A stretch of 34,741 nt of DNA from OM182 bacterium (lineage in GTDB: Bacteria > Pseudomonadota > Gammaproteobacteria > Pseudomonadales > Azotimanducaceae). Made by a program: the position numbers and the translations under genes. Location: assembly GCA_004213835.1 (NCBI GenBank), contig SHAE01000007.1:1-34741 (forward strand). Reading direction: 5' to 3'. Positions 14,937 through 24,137 of the stretch are shown piece after piece (position 1 is the stretch's first letter; each line of letters begins with the position of its first letter). The notes under the pieces were generated by a model that saw only the letters and a list, made by a program, of their open reading frames with translations, was not told where the DNA came from and did no database searches.

Positions 14937-16571
14937 ATGTACGACATCATTATTCGGGGTGGATCCCTGGTAGATGGCACCGGTGCTGAACCGGTATTGG
15001 GGGACCTGGCGATCAAGAACGGTCTGATCGCCGCGATGGGCCAGGTCGATGGCGAAGCAAGGGAAGTTATCGATGCCACGGGTCACACAGTGACGCCAGG
15101 TTTCATCGACACCCATACTCACCTAGATGCGCAAATTGGTTGGGACCCTGACATGACGCCGGTTAGCTGGCATGGGGTCACCACAGCGCTAATCGGCAAC
15201 TGCGGTGTGACTTTTGCACCCTGCAAACCAGCAGATCGAGAGTTCCTCGCTTCAATGATGGAGACCGTTGAAGACATACCGCGCGAAGCCATCCTCTCCG
15301 GTCTGCCCTGGGACTGGGAACAATATGGCGAGTATTTGAATTCTATTTCGGAAAAACCGACGGCCATCAACATTGCCGGCCTAGTTGGCCACAGTGCGAT
15401 CCGCTATTACGTCATGGGTGATCGCTCTTTTGAGGAACAAGCCAGCGCTGAAGAGAAGCAGCAGATGGCTGATATCGTGGCGAAGTCGCTGGAAGGCGGT
15501 GCCTTTGGTTTTTCCACAAACCGATTTGAACCGCATAAAGCGCCTGACGGGCGATCCATCCCCGGCACCTTTGCAGAGCCTGACGAACTGGCAGTCATCT
15601 CCAAAGCCGTTGCCGAGCGTAACGGCCTGATGCAATCCGTGGGCGCAAGTCCCGATGTTATGGAAGCCATTGCCAACGAAGGCAGTCGCCTTTTGTTCAG
15701 CTATGGCACCAAGGCGGAACCTGGTGCTGGTGCCAAGAGCGCGCAGTGGCTCGAGCAGTTCTCCGCTGGTCGCCAGGTAACCGCGCTCACCCATGTTCGC
15801 AGTTCAGGCCTGCTTTTGAGTCTGTCGACCAAATTCACCATACGTGGCGAAGCATGGAAGCAGCTGAACGAAGCCAATGTAGCAGAGAGCCTGCGGTTGA
15901 TTGACGATGCGGACTTTGTCGCGCAACTGGTGGCAGAGGCGGAAGCCTCGGAAGCGAAGAAATTTGTTGGCGAGCTGTTTTATCTCGGCGCCGACGAGGT
16001 GCCTAACTACACCGAAAAGCGCAGTGTCAAAGAGATGGCCGACCAGGCAGGGGAGCATTGGGCCGAGACCCTGCTGCGTTTGTCTAAGGAGACGCAAGGC
16101 CGTGCGTTGTTTAACTGGCATATGTTTCAAAAAGACATGGGCGAGCTGAAAGATTTGCTCACCCAGTCCAGCCATATCTTCCCAGGTCTTGGCGACGCCG
16201 GTGCCCACGTATCACAAATCATGGATGCTGGTTGGTCGACCTTTATCCTGTCTTACTGGTACCGCGAAACCGGCACGTTCACCCTCGAACAAGCCGTCGA
16301 GAAGATGACCAGTGGTCCAGCCAAGGTGTTGGGGCTGACCGACCGAGGAGTGTTATCGGTGGGGATGAAGGCTGACGTTAACGTATTCGATGCGAACGAA
16401 GTCACGGAACTGCAGCCAACGTTGGTCCACGACTTCCCCAATGGTGCGCCACGCTTTATTCAAAAGTCACGTGGCTTCAAGGCGACCATTGTGAACGGAG
16501 CGGTCAGTGTTCGAGACGGTGAGCTGACGGGCACGCGAGCGGGTGAAGTGCTTCGTCACGGCCAAAGCTAG
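14937..16571 (+). CDS. N-acyl-D-amino-acid deacylase-like amidohydrolase
   Basis: A 544-residue amidohydrolase of the D-aminoacylase group. MYDIIIRGGSLVDGTG is followed by TPGFIDTHTHLDAQIGWDPD (metal HxH), LIGNCGVTFAPCKPADRE, LVGHSAIRYYVMGD, ALTHVRSSG and GLGDAGAHVSQIMDAG. The family hydrolyses N-acyl-D-amino acids or related amides; the substrate here is unknown. The ATG at 14937 is chosen because GGGAGGAA lies six bases before it; the frame extends upstream to 14886 without family sequence. It is separated from the purine genes by 116 bp and from the carboxylase by 141 bp, so it could belong to either neighbourhood. Confidence 0.85.
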   Translation: MYDIIIRGGSLVDGTGAEPVLGDLAIKNGLIAAMGQVDGEAREVIDATGHTVTPGFIDTHTHLDAQIGWDPDMTPVSWHGVTTALIGNCGVTFAPCKPADREFLASMMETVEDIPREAILSGLPWDWEQYGEYLNSISEKPTAINIAGLVGHSAIRYYVMGDRSFEEQASAEEKQQMADIVAKSLEGGAFGFSTNRFEPHKAPDGRSIPGTFAEPDELAVISKAVAERNGLMQSVGASPDVMEAIANEGSRLLFSYGTKAEPGAGAKSAQWLEQFSAGRQVTALTHVRSSGLLLSLSTKFTIRGEAWKQLNEANVAESLRLIDDADFVAQLVAEAEASEAKKFVGELFYLGADEVPNYTEKRSVKEMADQAGEHWAETLLRLSKETQGRALFNWHMFQKDMGELKDLLTQSSHIFPGLGDAGAHVSQIMDAGWSTFILSYWYRETGTFTLEQAVEKMTSGPAKVLGLTDRGVLSVGMKADVNVFDANEVTELQPTLVHDFPNGAPRFIQKSRGFKATIVNGAVSVRDGELTGTRAGEVLRHGQS

Positions 16572-16591
16572 AACGCTGCTGCCAATCAAAC

Positions 16592-16610
16592 TGCCGGCCG
16601 TGGGCCGGCA
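16592..16610. terminator. Compact GC-rich hairpin, possible terminator or RNA-processing element
   Basis: TGCCGGCC-GTG-GGCCGGCA forms a perfect 8-bp stem with a 3-nt loop, 20 bp after the amidohydrolase stop. It lacks a following T-run, so a classical rho-independent terminator is doubtful. It may stabilise the 3' end or be a repeat element. Confidence 0.4.
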
Positions 16611-16712
16611 ATCCACTATCGAAACTCGTAGCACTGAGTCAGTTGACCCAGTGCAGGTTCAGGCTGGTCGCAGATCACGCGCGGTCTGGATCGGGCCAAT
16701 ACAGGAGGGGAT

Positions 16713-19700
16713 ATGACGTTTAGCGGTGTGTTGATCGCGAATCGGGGAGAAATTGCCATACGTATCGCACGGGCAGCGCAAGATCTGGGGTTGCGCACGG
16801 TTGCCGTGTATTCCCAAGACGACGCCGCCAGCCTGCACACACAGGTAGCAGACGAGGCAGTTCAGTTGGAAGGGCTTGGTGCGCGGGCTTACCTCAACAT
16901 CGAGGGCGTGATTGCAGCAGCTCAAGCCAGCGGCTGCGATGCCATTCATCCCGGCTACGGTTTCTTGTCTGAGCAGGCCGAATTTGCCACCGCCTGCGCG
17001 AATGCGGGCATTAAGTTCATTGGACCGACGGCAGAGCACCTGGGTTTGTTTGGCGACAAGGCCCGTGCGCGGGAAGCAGCCATTGCTGCAAATGTGCCGG
17101 TACTGCAGGGCATTGATCGCGCGGTGACCTTAGCAGAGGCTCAAGCATTCTTCGGCCAGCATCCCGGAGGCATCATCATCAAGGCGCTGGCAGGCGGCGG
17201 TGGTCGCGGCACTCGTGCGGTCACTAACGCGGCTGACCTGGCGGAAATTTTTGCGCGCTGTCAGTCCGAGGCGAAGGCGGCATTTGGTATTGAAGACGTC
17301 TACGTCGAGGTCTTTTTGCCCAAGGCCAAGCATATCGAAGTGCAAATCATCGGCGATGAGCATGGCAGCATCACGCACCTTGGCGAGCGTGAGTGTTCTG
17401 CCCAGCGGCGCAATCAAAAAGTGGTGGAGATAGCTCCTGCGCCAGCGCTGGATGAAGAGCTGCGGCAGCGCATGATTGAGGCGGCAGTGCGTTTCGCGCA
17501 GGCGCAGAACTATCAAAGCTTGGGCACCTTCGAGTTTCTCCTCGACACCTCAGGCAGCGGTTTTGAGTTTGTGTTCATCGAGGCCAACGCGCGGCTGCAA
17601 GTGGAGCATACGGTTACCGAAGAAGTCACCGGCGTTGATCTGGTGCAAAGCCAGATTCGTGTGGCCGGCGGTGAATCCCTGTCGGACCTCGACTTGGCAG
17701 ATCCGGCAACGCCACGCGGCTTTGCCATTCAAGCCCGGGTGAATTTAGAAACCCTCGGTGCTGATGGTTCGGTGCTGCCCTCTGCAGGCACGCTTACCGC
17801 CTACGAACCCCCCAGCGGCCCCGGCGTGCGGGTCGATGGCTTTGGTTATAACGGTTATCAAACTTCTACGGCCTTTGATTCGCTGCTGGCCAAGGTCATC
17901 GTTTCGACCAAGGCCGACAACTTTGCCGCGGCCTGTGCCAAGGCGGGCAGGGCACTAACTGAATTTCGTATCGAAGGTCTCAGTGCCAACACGGATTTTC
18001 TGCAGAACATCTTGAGTCATACCGACTTTGTCGAGGCGTCGATTCATACCCGCTGGGTAGATGAAAACATGCAGACTCTCGCGTCCCCTTCGGGTCAGCG
18101 TAATCGCTATGTGAGCGCGCAGCAGGGGGAGCCTGGCGACGGCTTTGCTGGCGCTCGCGTAGACACTTCAGACCCGCTGGCTTTGTTCGCTCACGATGCC
18201 GAAATGAAGAACCGTCGGAGCGAAGTGGTGCAGGAAGCTGCCGTAATTACCGGCCCTGACGGATCTGTAGGTGTTAGCTCACCGATTCAAGGCACCATTG
18301 TGTCGATTGACGCAGCTGTGGGCGACGAAGTGCGGGCCGGTCAACAGCTAGCGGTGGTCGAGGCCATGAAGATGGAACATGTGATCGCCGCTGACTTCGA
18401 CGGCATCGTGCGCCAAGTCACCATGGCAGAAGGCGACGTGGTTCGTGAAAGCTTTCCCATCGTTTTTGTGGAAGAAGCCCACGTCAGTGGCGGTGCGCAA
18501 ATCACCGACGAGGCCGTGGACCTTGATCATATTCGCGCAGACCTGCAAGAAAACTATGACCGGCATGCATATACCCTAGACGAGAATCGTCAAGAAGCAG
18601 TGGCAAAGCGACACGCCCGAGGCGGCCGCATGCCGCGCGAGAACATCGCCGAGTTGATGGACGATGGCTCATTCAAAGAATACTGGCCCTTGGTCGTGGC
18701 GCGTCAGCACAAACGACACGATATGGATTCGCTGCGCGAGCGCACGCCGGGGGATGGCGTGGTGGCCGGTACCGGCACCGTGAATGCAGATCTGTTCGGT
18801 GACGAAGCCGCGCGAGCCATGGTGGTGCACTACGACTACACGGTGCTCGCGGGCACACAGGGGGCGCGCAATCACTACAAGCAAGACCGCATGTTTGAGC
18901 TGGCCCTGCGCTGGCGCATTCCGCTGATTTTATTTGGCGAGGGCGGCGGTGGTCGTCCTGGCGATGACAGCACCGGCCCTGCGGTCGCCTTCGACACCCC
19001 CACCTTTACGACCTTTTCTAAGCTTTCTGGTGCCGTGCCCTTGGTCGGTGTGAATCATGGGCGGTGTTTCGCGGGCAATACGGCGTTGCTCGCCTGCTGC
19101 GATGTGATCATCGCAACCAAGGATTCTACCATCGCCATGGGCGGGCCAGCCATGATCGAGGGCGGCGGTCTGGGTATTTACACCCCGGAAGAAGTTGGCC
19201 CCATGTCCTTTCAGGTGCCCAACGGGGTTGTGGATATTCTGGTCGAGGATGAAGCCGAGGCGGTTCACGTAGCGAAAAAGTATCTCAGCTATTTCCAAGG
19301 CAGCCGACAAGATTGGCAGGCGCCGGATCAACGCAAGCTGCGGCATATCGTGCCGGAGAATCGACTGCGTTTGTACGACATGCGCGAGATCATCGATACC
19401 GTAGCCGACGAAGATTCGTTGCTAGAGATTCGCAAAGAATTTGGCATTGGCGTGATCACCTGCTTTATTCGGGTAGAAGGCAAACCTATGGGCGTCATCG
19501 CCAACAACCCGCACCATTTGGCTGGCGCCATCGATTCCGACGGCGCAGACAAAGGCGCGCGCTTTATTCAGCTTTGCGACGCTTTTGATATTCCCATCCT
19601 CAGCCTAATGGACTGCCCGGGCATGATGGTGGGGCCAGATGTCGAAGCAACAGCCCTGGTCCGCCACTGCGTACGCATGTTCAACGCCGGCGCAAACCTT

Positions 19701-20087
19701 ACAACGCCAATGTTCGGTGTGATCGTGCGTAAAGCCTATGGCTTGGGTGTACAGGCCATGTGCGGGGCAAGCGCCTTGGCTGGCTTTTTCACAGTCGCAT
19801 GGCCAACCGCCGAGTTCGCTGGCATGAACATCGAAGGTTCGGTAAAACTTGGCTATCGCAACGAACTGATGGCCATTGAAGATCCCCAAGAACGCGCAGA
19901 TGAATTTCAGCGTCGGGTGGATCGGGCCTACGAATCGGCCAAGGCCGTGAACGCAGCTGCCGGTGGTGGCCTAGATGACGTGATCGATCCCGTGGAGACG
20001 CGGTCTTGGGTAGCAGAAAGCCTGAAGCGCCTGCCACCCGTGCCAGCGCGCACGGAGAAAAAATACCCGTTCGTCGACACTTGGTAA
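16713..20087 (+). CDS. Single-chain acyl-CoA carboxylase (BC-BT-BCCP-CT)
   Basis: This 1124-residue protein carries all carboxylase parts in one chain. An N-terminal biotin carboxylase (about 1-450) has VLIANRGEIAIRIAR, the ATP-grasp loop ALAGGGGRGTRAV and FIEANARLQVEHTVTEEVTG. A BT-like linker follows. A biotin carrier domain (about 515-590) has VVEAMKMEH with Lys553 as biotin site. A C-terminal carboxyltransferase (about 620-1124) has GEGGGGRPGDDSTGP and LMDCPGMMVGPDVEATALVRH. Architecture and size match the long-chain acyl-CoA carboxylase type known as a homohexamer from Mycobacterium avium. The substrate here could be acetyl-, propionyl- or longer acyl-CoA. AGGAGGGG precedes the ATG. The selenoprotein gene follows after 21 bp, with GGAGG. 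Confidence 0.9.
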   Translation: MTFSGVLIANRGEIAIRIARAAQDLGLRTVAVYSQDDAASLHTQVADEAVQLEGLGARAYLNIEGVIAAAQASGCDAIHPGYGFLSEQAEFATACANAGIKFIGPTAEHLGLFGDKARAREAAIAANVPVLQGIDRAVTLAEAQAFFGQHPGGIIIKALAGGGGRGTRAVTNAADLAEIFARCQSEAKAAFGIEDVYVEVFLPKAKHIEVQIIGDEHGSITHLGERECSAQRRNQKVVEIAPAPALDEELRQRMIEAAVRFAQAQNYQSLGTFEFLLDTSGSGFEFVFIEANARLQVEHTVTEEVTGVDLVQSQIRVAGGESLSDLDLADPATPRGFAIQARVNLETLGADGSVLPSAGTLTAYEPPSGPGVRVDGFGYNGYQTSTAFDSLLAKVIVSTKADNFAAACAKAGRALTEFRIEGLSANTDFLQNILSHTDFVEASIHTRWVDENMQTLASPSGQRNRYVSAQQGEPGDGFAGARVDTSDPLALFAHDAEMKNRRSEVVQEAAVITGPDGSVGVSSPIQGTIVSIDAAVGDEVRAGQQLAVVEAMKMEHVIAADFDGIVRQVTMAEGDVVRESFPIVFVEEAHVSGGAQITDEAVDLDHIRADLQENYDRHAYTLDENRQEAVAKRHARGGRMPRENIAELMDDGSFKEYWPLVVARQHKRHDMDSLRERTPGDGVVAGTGTVNADLFGDEAARAMVVHYDYTVLAGTQGARNHYKQDRMFELALRWRIPLILFGEGGGGRPGDDSTGPAVAFDTPTFTTFSKLSGAVPLVGVNHGRCFAGNTALLACCDVIIATKDSTIAMGGPAMIEGGGLGIYTPEEVGPMSFQVPNGVVDILVEDEAEAVHVAKKYLSYFQGSRQDWQAPDQRKLRHIVPENRLRLYDMREIIDTVADEDSLLEIRKEFGIGVITCFIRVEGKPMGVIANNPHHLAGAIDSDGADKGARFIQLCDAFDIPILSLMDCPGMMVGPDVEATALVRHCVRMFNAGANLTTPMFGVIVRKAYGLGVQAMCGASALAGFFTVAWPTAEFAGMNIEGSVKLGYRNELMAIEDPQERADEFQRRVDRAYESAKAVNAAAGGGLDDVIDPVETRSWVAESLKRLPPVPARTEKKYPFVDTW

Positions 20088-20108
20088 GCAAATCCGGAGG
20101 CGCTACCC

Positions 20109-21233
20109 ATGAACTACTTTGACTACTCAGAGTTCGAAATTGAGATTCGCGAAGATCTGCCTGCAACCTATGCCGCTTACTGGACGCAGTTAGCAAAACC
20201 CGGCAACTGGTGGACTGGCGCCCAGCGGGTCGCCATTGCCGAAGAAACCCGCAACGCGCTGACCTGCGCATTTTGCGCTGAGCGTAAGCAAGCTCTGACG
20301 CCCTACGGTATAGCGGGTGAGCACGACCATGCTGGCGTGTTGCCCGAGCGAGTGGTCGATGCGGTGCACCGAATCATTACCGACCAAAATCGCATTACCC
20401 AAGCCTTGGTGGACGACAACGCTGCGAACGGACTCAGCAAAGCGGCCTACGTAGAGCTTGTTGGCATTGCGGTGACGGTATTTAGTATTGACGAATTTCA
20501 TCGCGCCATGGGCCTGCCGGTGGAAACGCTGCCGGAACCTGTGGCGGGAGAGCCGTCGCGCTATATGCCTCCTACCTTGGTGAGCGATATGGGGTTCGTG
20601 CCGACAATTCCTGCCGAGGGAGCGACAGCAAACGAGGCGGATCTATGGCAGCCGGGCTTTGCGCATAACGTGGTGCGGGCCCTGTCCTTGGTGCCAGACG
20701 CAGTACGCGATTGGCACAAAGTCGCCGGAGCACAATATCTGTCGTTGCCTGGTATGCAGAACATGGTGCAGGACGAAAACCGCTCGATTAATCGCATGCA
20801 AATGGAGCTAATCGCCGGTCGCGTGTCCTCGGTTAACGAGTGTTTTTACTGAACCAGCGCGCACGCAACGATGCTCCGTGTGAGCGCGATGACCACCGAA
20901 ACAGACGTCGACTTGCAGGGCGTCAATGGCGATGCAGCTAGCGCTGCCAAGGGTATTGAGTATGGCGCTGAACTGATGAGCTTCGCGGAAAGTTTGGCTC
21001 AACGAGATGACCAAGCGCTTGCAAGCGCTCGTATGACTCTGCAGCGAGTCGCCGGTGATAGGGTGATGGTGGATGCCGCCGGTGTTGCCGCGAATTTTCA
21101 GCGTATGGTGAGAATTGCTGATTCCATCGGCATTCCTTTCGACAACATGCAAAGCGACTTTGTGAATAGCATTCAAGCGGAGCTGGGTCTGACGCGCTTT
21201 GCCAGCGCCCAGCATTCGCTCGTAGACGGTTAG
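20109..21233 (+). CDS. AhpD/CMD-family protein with in-frame TGA, probable selenoprotein
   Basis: The frame from ATG 20109 reaches a TGA at 20850-20852 and continues in the same frame to TAG at 21231-21233. That gives 374 residues if the TGA is decoded. The TGA falls in RVSSVNECFY-(TGA)-TSAH, exactly where the carboxymuconolactone decarboxylase/AhpD family has the second Cys of C-x-x-C-x-x-x-H (Cys245, position 248, His252). Downstream sequence, for example GIEYGAELMSFAESLA and AAGVAANFQRMVRIADSIG, is typical of the C-terminal half of these proteins, so homology spans the TGA. I therefore infer selenocysteine at 248. A second CAFCAERK motif lies at residues 54-61. The protein probably reduces peroxides or disulfides. 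Automated calling would give two fragments, 20109-20852 and 20871-21233. Alternatives are a recent nonsense mutation or sequencing error. Confidence 0.8.
20857..20887 (+). promoter_or_regulatory. Candidate bacterial SECIS hairpin after the TGA
   Basis: Starting 5 nt after the TGA, GCGC (20857-20860) can pair with GCGC (20884-20887). GCACG (20861-20865) can pair with CGTGT (20877-20881) with a two-base bulge, leaving an 11-nt loop CAACGATGCTC. Bacterial SECIS elements sit just downstream of the UGA inside the coding sequence, with a small apical loop that often has an early G. Position fits, but the loop G is not clearly placed, so the exact fold is uncertain. Confidence 0.4.
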
Positions 21234-21372
21234 TCAGGCAATAGACTAGCCCAAGCCTGTTGCCGCATATTTTGTGTCTGGTGCTTTGAGTCGGAGTTTG
21301 CTGCGCGGCGTTGCTGCCTGATAGCGGATTTCTTTGACAGGGCTAGTCAAAAGATTGGAATAAGTGCTTCGG

Positions 21373-21687
21373 CTAGATGAACAAATACCATATGAAAGCT
21401 GCCAAAAAGCCAGCGACGAGAGCTAAGACCTCCATGGTGTAACTTTTTACTCGCATAACCGTCGCTGCGGAAAAGGCGGCGATACCCCATATCATCGAAG
21501 TGTAGGTGTAAATTTTTAACTGGCTGTCGAGCTCAACAATACGGCCAAACCAAAGTGTCCGCCCAACTTCATAATCACTGACTATCAATGCCATAAGGAT
21601 AGCAAGCGGCGTTGCGGCTAATCCCATTAGCACCTTCATGTCGCCATCTACCCATCGAATGAACTTGTCCAGCAGGGTTTCTTTCAT
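21373..21687 (-). CDS. Small membrane protein, unknown
   Basis: A 104-residue ORF starting MKETLLDKFIRWVDGDMKVL. Three hydrophobic segments at about residues 18-38, 62-80 and 84-104 suggest a three-helix inner-membrane protein. I recognise no family. It stands alone between the convergent selenoprotein gene (139 bp away) and a divergent small membrane-protein gene. The ribosome-binding site is weak. Composition is more AT-rich than the neighbours. Confidence 0.5.
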   Translation of the reverse strand: MKETLLDKFIRWVDGDMKVLMGLAATPLAILMALIVSDYEVGRTLWFGRIVELDSQLKIYTYTSMIWGIAAFSAATVMRVKSYTMEVLALVAGFLAAFIWYLFI

Positions 21688-21932
21688 CTTTAACCGCTCA
21701 GAGGCGAAACGAACTTAACTCGTTGTCGTCGAGGTTGCGCAACCAGACGCTATTTATTGCACAAAGTGGTGGATAAAAGCTGCCAAGGTGGTGATTGATT
21801 GCGTTGAAAGGGAAATACTTTGACATGCTTCACGACTTTAGGAATCTGTTAGTTCGCTAAGGCTCCGCATCAACGCATTTTGTGCTCTGCTTTCTCCGCC
21901 AATACGGCATCAAATCATATGAGGGGAAATCT

Positions 21933-22262
21933 ATGAGTACGGATCGAATACTGACGGCTATTGGAGTACTGCTGGCCATTGTTGCCGCCTTTGTGGCGCT
22001 GGAGTGGTGGGCTGTGATACTGGTCTTGCTGGGATTGTTGAGCGGGTTTTTGTCACCGCTCACGGATATGGCAGCAAGAACAGGTTATACCGTTGCAGCG
22101 ATCGCTCTGCCGACCATCGCTGACGCGTTGGATGCCATTCCAATGGCAGGGTCATACCTGAACGCAATTATCGATAACTTTGCCGTCGTTATTGCCGGTA
22201 TCGTCATCGCCAACTTTCTGTTGGTCATTGTCTCGCGGCTAATGGAGAGCGAAGCCGCGTAG
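21933..22262 (+). CDS. Small membrane protein, unknown
   Basis: A 109-residue ORF from ATG 21933 with GAGGGGAA upstream, which decides this start over an ATG at 21882. The first hydrophobic helices lie at about residues 6-45 (LTAIGVLLAIVAAFVALEWW and VILVLLGLLSGFL), and a third at about 75-103 ends in VSRLMESE. I recognise no family. A role in this neighbourhood cannot be inferred. It converges with atuA over 57 bp. Confidence 0.65.
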   Translation: MSTDRILTAIGVLLAIVAAFVALEWWAVILVLLGLLSGFLSPLTDMAARTGYTVAAIALPTIADALDAIPMAGSYLNAIIDNFAVVIAGIVIANFLLVIVSRLMESEAA

Positions 22263-22319
22263 CTCGCAGAACGCTACCGCCGCTGGGTCAGGTCTGATCC
22301 AGCGGCTATCTGTGTCGCC

Positions 22320-24095
22320 CTATCCTATGCCAGCAGCCAGCACATCGGGTACTTCGATGTACTTGGCGCGCAAGTACTCACCTAGCGATTTCGCTTGTTT
22401 ATCGATGCGATGGTTCGACGCCGCCCCTGTGCCAAGCACGCCCTTGATGTAGAAATTCATCGCTTTAAGGTTGGGCATGTCGTAACGCTCTACGTCGTAT
22501 TGACCAAAGTCCGGTACTAAGCGTTTGAACTCCTCTACGGTGAGATACTCGTACAAGAAACTGTAGGCCTCGTCGGTTTTTGCCCACACGCCGCAGTTGG
22601 CGTTGCCACCCTTATCGCCGGAGCGGGTGCCGAACAGGCGCCCAAATGGGATGCGCACAGCTGGGCCTGTCGGTGCAGGCGCGATGATGGCCGGTGTTTC
22701 TTGGTAATAGATCTCTTCCAAATCCAAACGCTGGGTGGGCAGCACCTCGGTCGTGGTACCACCAAGGTGCACCCGTTCAGTTAAACGTTGGCTGCTGATC
22801 AGCGCCGGCCAGTGAATGATGGCCGGGCCGCCGTTAAAGCCCGCCGCGCCGCGCCCGGTGTTGCCGGGAATACCCGCCAAGGCCAATTCGGTGGTTTTGG
22901 CCGCGAAGATGCGACCGAACTTGCTCGGGTCCTGTGCGGTGACGGTCACACGCAGTGCCGCATGGGCAACCTCGTTGCTGCCCGGGTCCTCATGGTCACT
23001 GCGGATCAGCTGTACTTCGACATCGTCGAATTGCTCGCGTCCGCCGATGTTGTGAAAAACTGCGTCCAAATACAGCTCGGCTTTCTTCTCAATATCAAGC
23101 CCAGTCAGCAGCACTTCCATCGACTGCTTATAAGGCCCTTGCGTGTTGAAACACACCTTATGTGTGGGTGGCGGGCTGCTGCCCCGGCAGCCGCTCACAT
23201 ACACGCGGTCGTCGCCCACTTGTTCAATCTGCATGGTATCGAAATGCGCGATGACGTCTGGGTTGTAGTAGGCCGGGGTAGAAATCTCGTATAGCAACTG
23301 TGCTTTGACCGTACCTTCGGAAATGAGGCCGCCGGTGCCCGGGTGTTTGGTCACCGTAAAGCTGCCGTTAGCCTCTATTTCGGCAATCGGATAGCCAACG
23401 TCGCGAAAGCTTGGTACTTCCTCAAAGAATGCGTAGTTGCCGCCACAGCACTGGGCGCCACATTCGATGATATGGCCCGCCGCCAGTGCGCCGGCAAGGG
23501 CGTCATAGTCGTTGCGCTGCCAATTGAACTTCCACGCCGCCGGGCCAATCACCACGGCAGCGTCGGTAACGCGCGGGCAAATGACGATGTCAGCACCTTG
23601 ATCCAGCGCCTCCTTGATGCCCCAGCCGCCCAAGTAGGCGTTCGCGGTAAGCGCCTTTTGATCGGTGTCTTTGAGGTCCTGCTGGGTATCGAGATTGGTG
23701 AACGATTCGCCGTCGCCTTGGAGCTGTTCGAGATTAGGCAGCAAGTCATCGCCATCGATGTAAGCAACCTTCAGTTGCACACCCAGCTCTGCCAGAATTT
23801 TTTCCACCTCCGCTGCCATGCTCTTGGGGTTCAGCCCTCCAGCATTGGTTACGATCTTGATGTTCTTTTCACTGCACAGCGCCGCTACATCTTTGACCTG
23901 CTTCAAAAACGTACCGACGTAGCCAGTATCTTCTCCCCGCGTCTGCTGCTGGTTGTACAAAATCGACATGGTCAGCTCGGCAAGATAGTCACCGGTCAGT
24001 ACGTCGATGGGGCCGCCTTCGACCATTTCTCGTGCAGCATCTAAGCGGTCACCGTAGAAACCGCTGCAGTTACCAATGCGTATCACATCGCTCAT
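22320..24095 (-). CDS. atuA: AtuA-family protein (acyclic terpene utilisation, DUF1446)
   Basis: A 591-residue AtuA-type protein. The N-terminal half opens with IRIGNCSGFYGDRLDAAREM and has TNAGGLNPKSMAAEVEKIL, GAQCCGGNYAFFEEVP and PGTGGLISEGTVKAQLLYEI. The C-terminal domain has RSGDKGGNANCGVWAKTDEAY. AtuA is needed for growth of Pseudomonas on acyclic terpenes, but its exact reaction is not settled. It is the last gene of the - strand operon behind the carboxylase subunits and an enoyl-CoA hydratase, the setting expected for the family. GGGAGA precedes the ATG. Confidence 0.88.
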   Translation of the reverse strand: MSDVIRIGNCSGFYGDRLDAAREMVEGGPIDVLTGDYLAELTMSILYNQQQTRGEDTGYVGTFLKQVKDVAALCSEKNIKIVTNAGGLNPKSMAAEVEKILAELGVQLKVAYIDGDDLLPNLEQLQGDGESFTNLDTQQDLKDTDQKALTANAYLGGWGIKEALDQGADIVICPRVTDAAVVIGPAAWKFNWQRNDYDALAGALAAGHIIECGAQCCGGNYAFFEEVPSFRDVGYPIAEIEANGSFTVTKHPGTGGLISEGTVKAQLLYEISTPAYYNPDVIAHFDTMQIEQVGDDRVYVSGCRGSSPPPTHKVCFNTQGPYKQSMEVLLTGLDIEKKAELYLDAVFHNIGGREQFDDVEVQLIRSDHEDPGSNEVAHAALRVTVTAQDPSKFGRIFAAKTTELALAGIPGNTGRGAAGFNGGPAIIHWPALISSQRLTERVHLGGTTTEVLPTQRLDLEEIYYQETPAIIAPAPTGPAVRIPFGRLFGTRSGDKGGNANCGVWAKTDEAYSFLYEYLTVEEFKRLVPDFGQYDVERYDMPNLKAMNFYIKGVLGTGAASNHRIDKQAKSLGEYLRAKYIEVPDVLAAGIG

Positions 24096-24137
24096 GTTGT
24101 CTCCCTCTCGACGCGCTGGCGTCGCCCTGATCTGTGG

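Noticed and set aside
16592-16610. Rho-independent terminator
   Set aside because: The hairpin is perfect but there is no T-run after it, so I do not call it a proven terminator and list it with low confidence.
20871-21233. Separate 120-residue ORF starting MLRVSAM
   Set aside because: It is in the same frame as the upstream CMD protein and carries the family C-terminal half, so it is the continuation beyond a TGA and not an independent gene.
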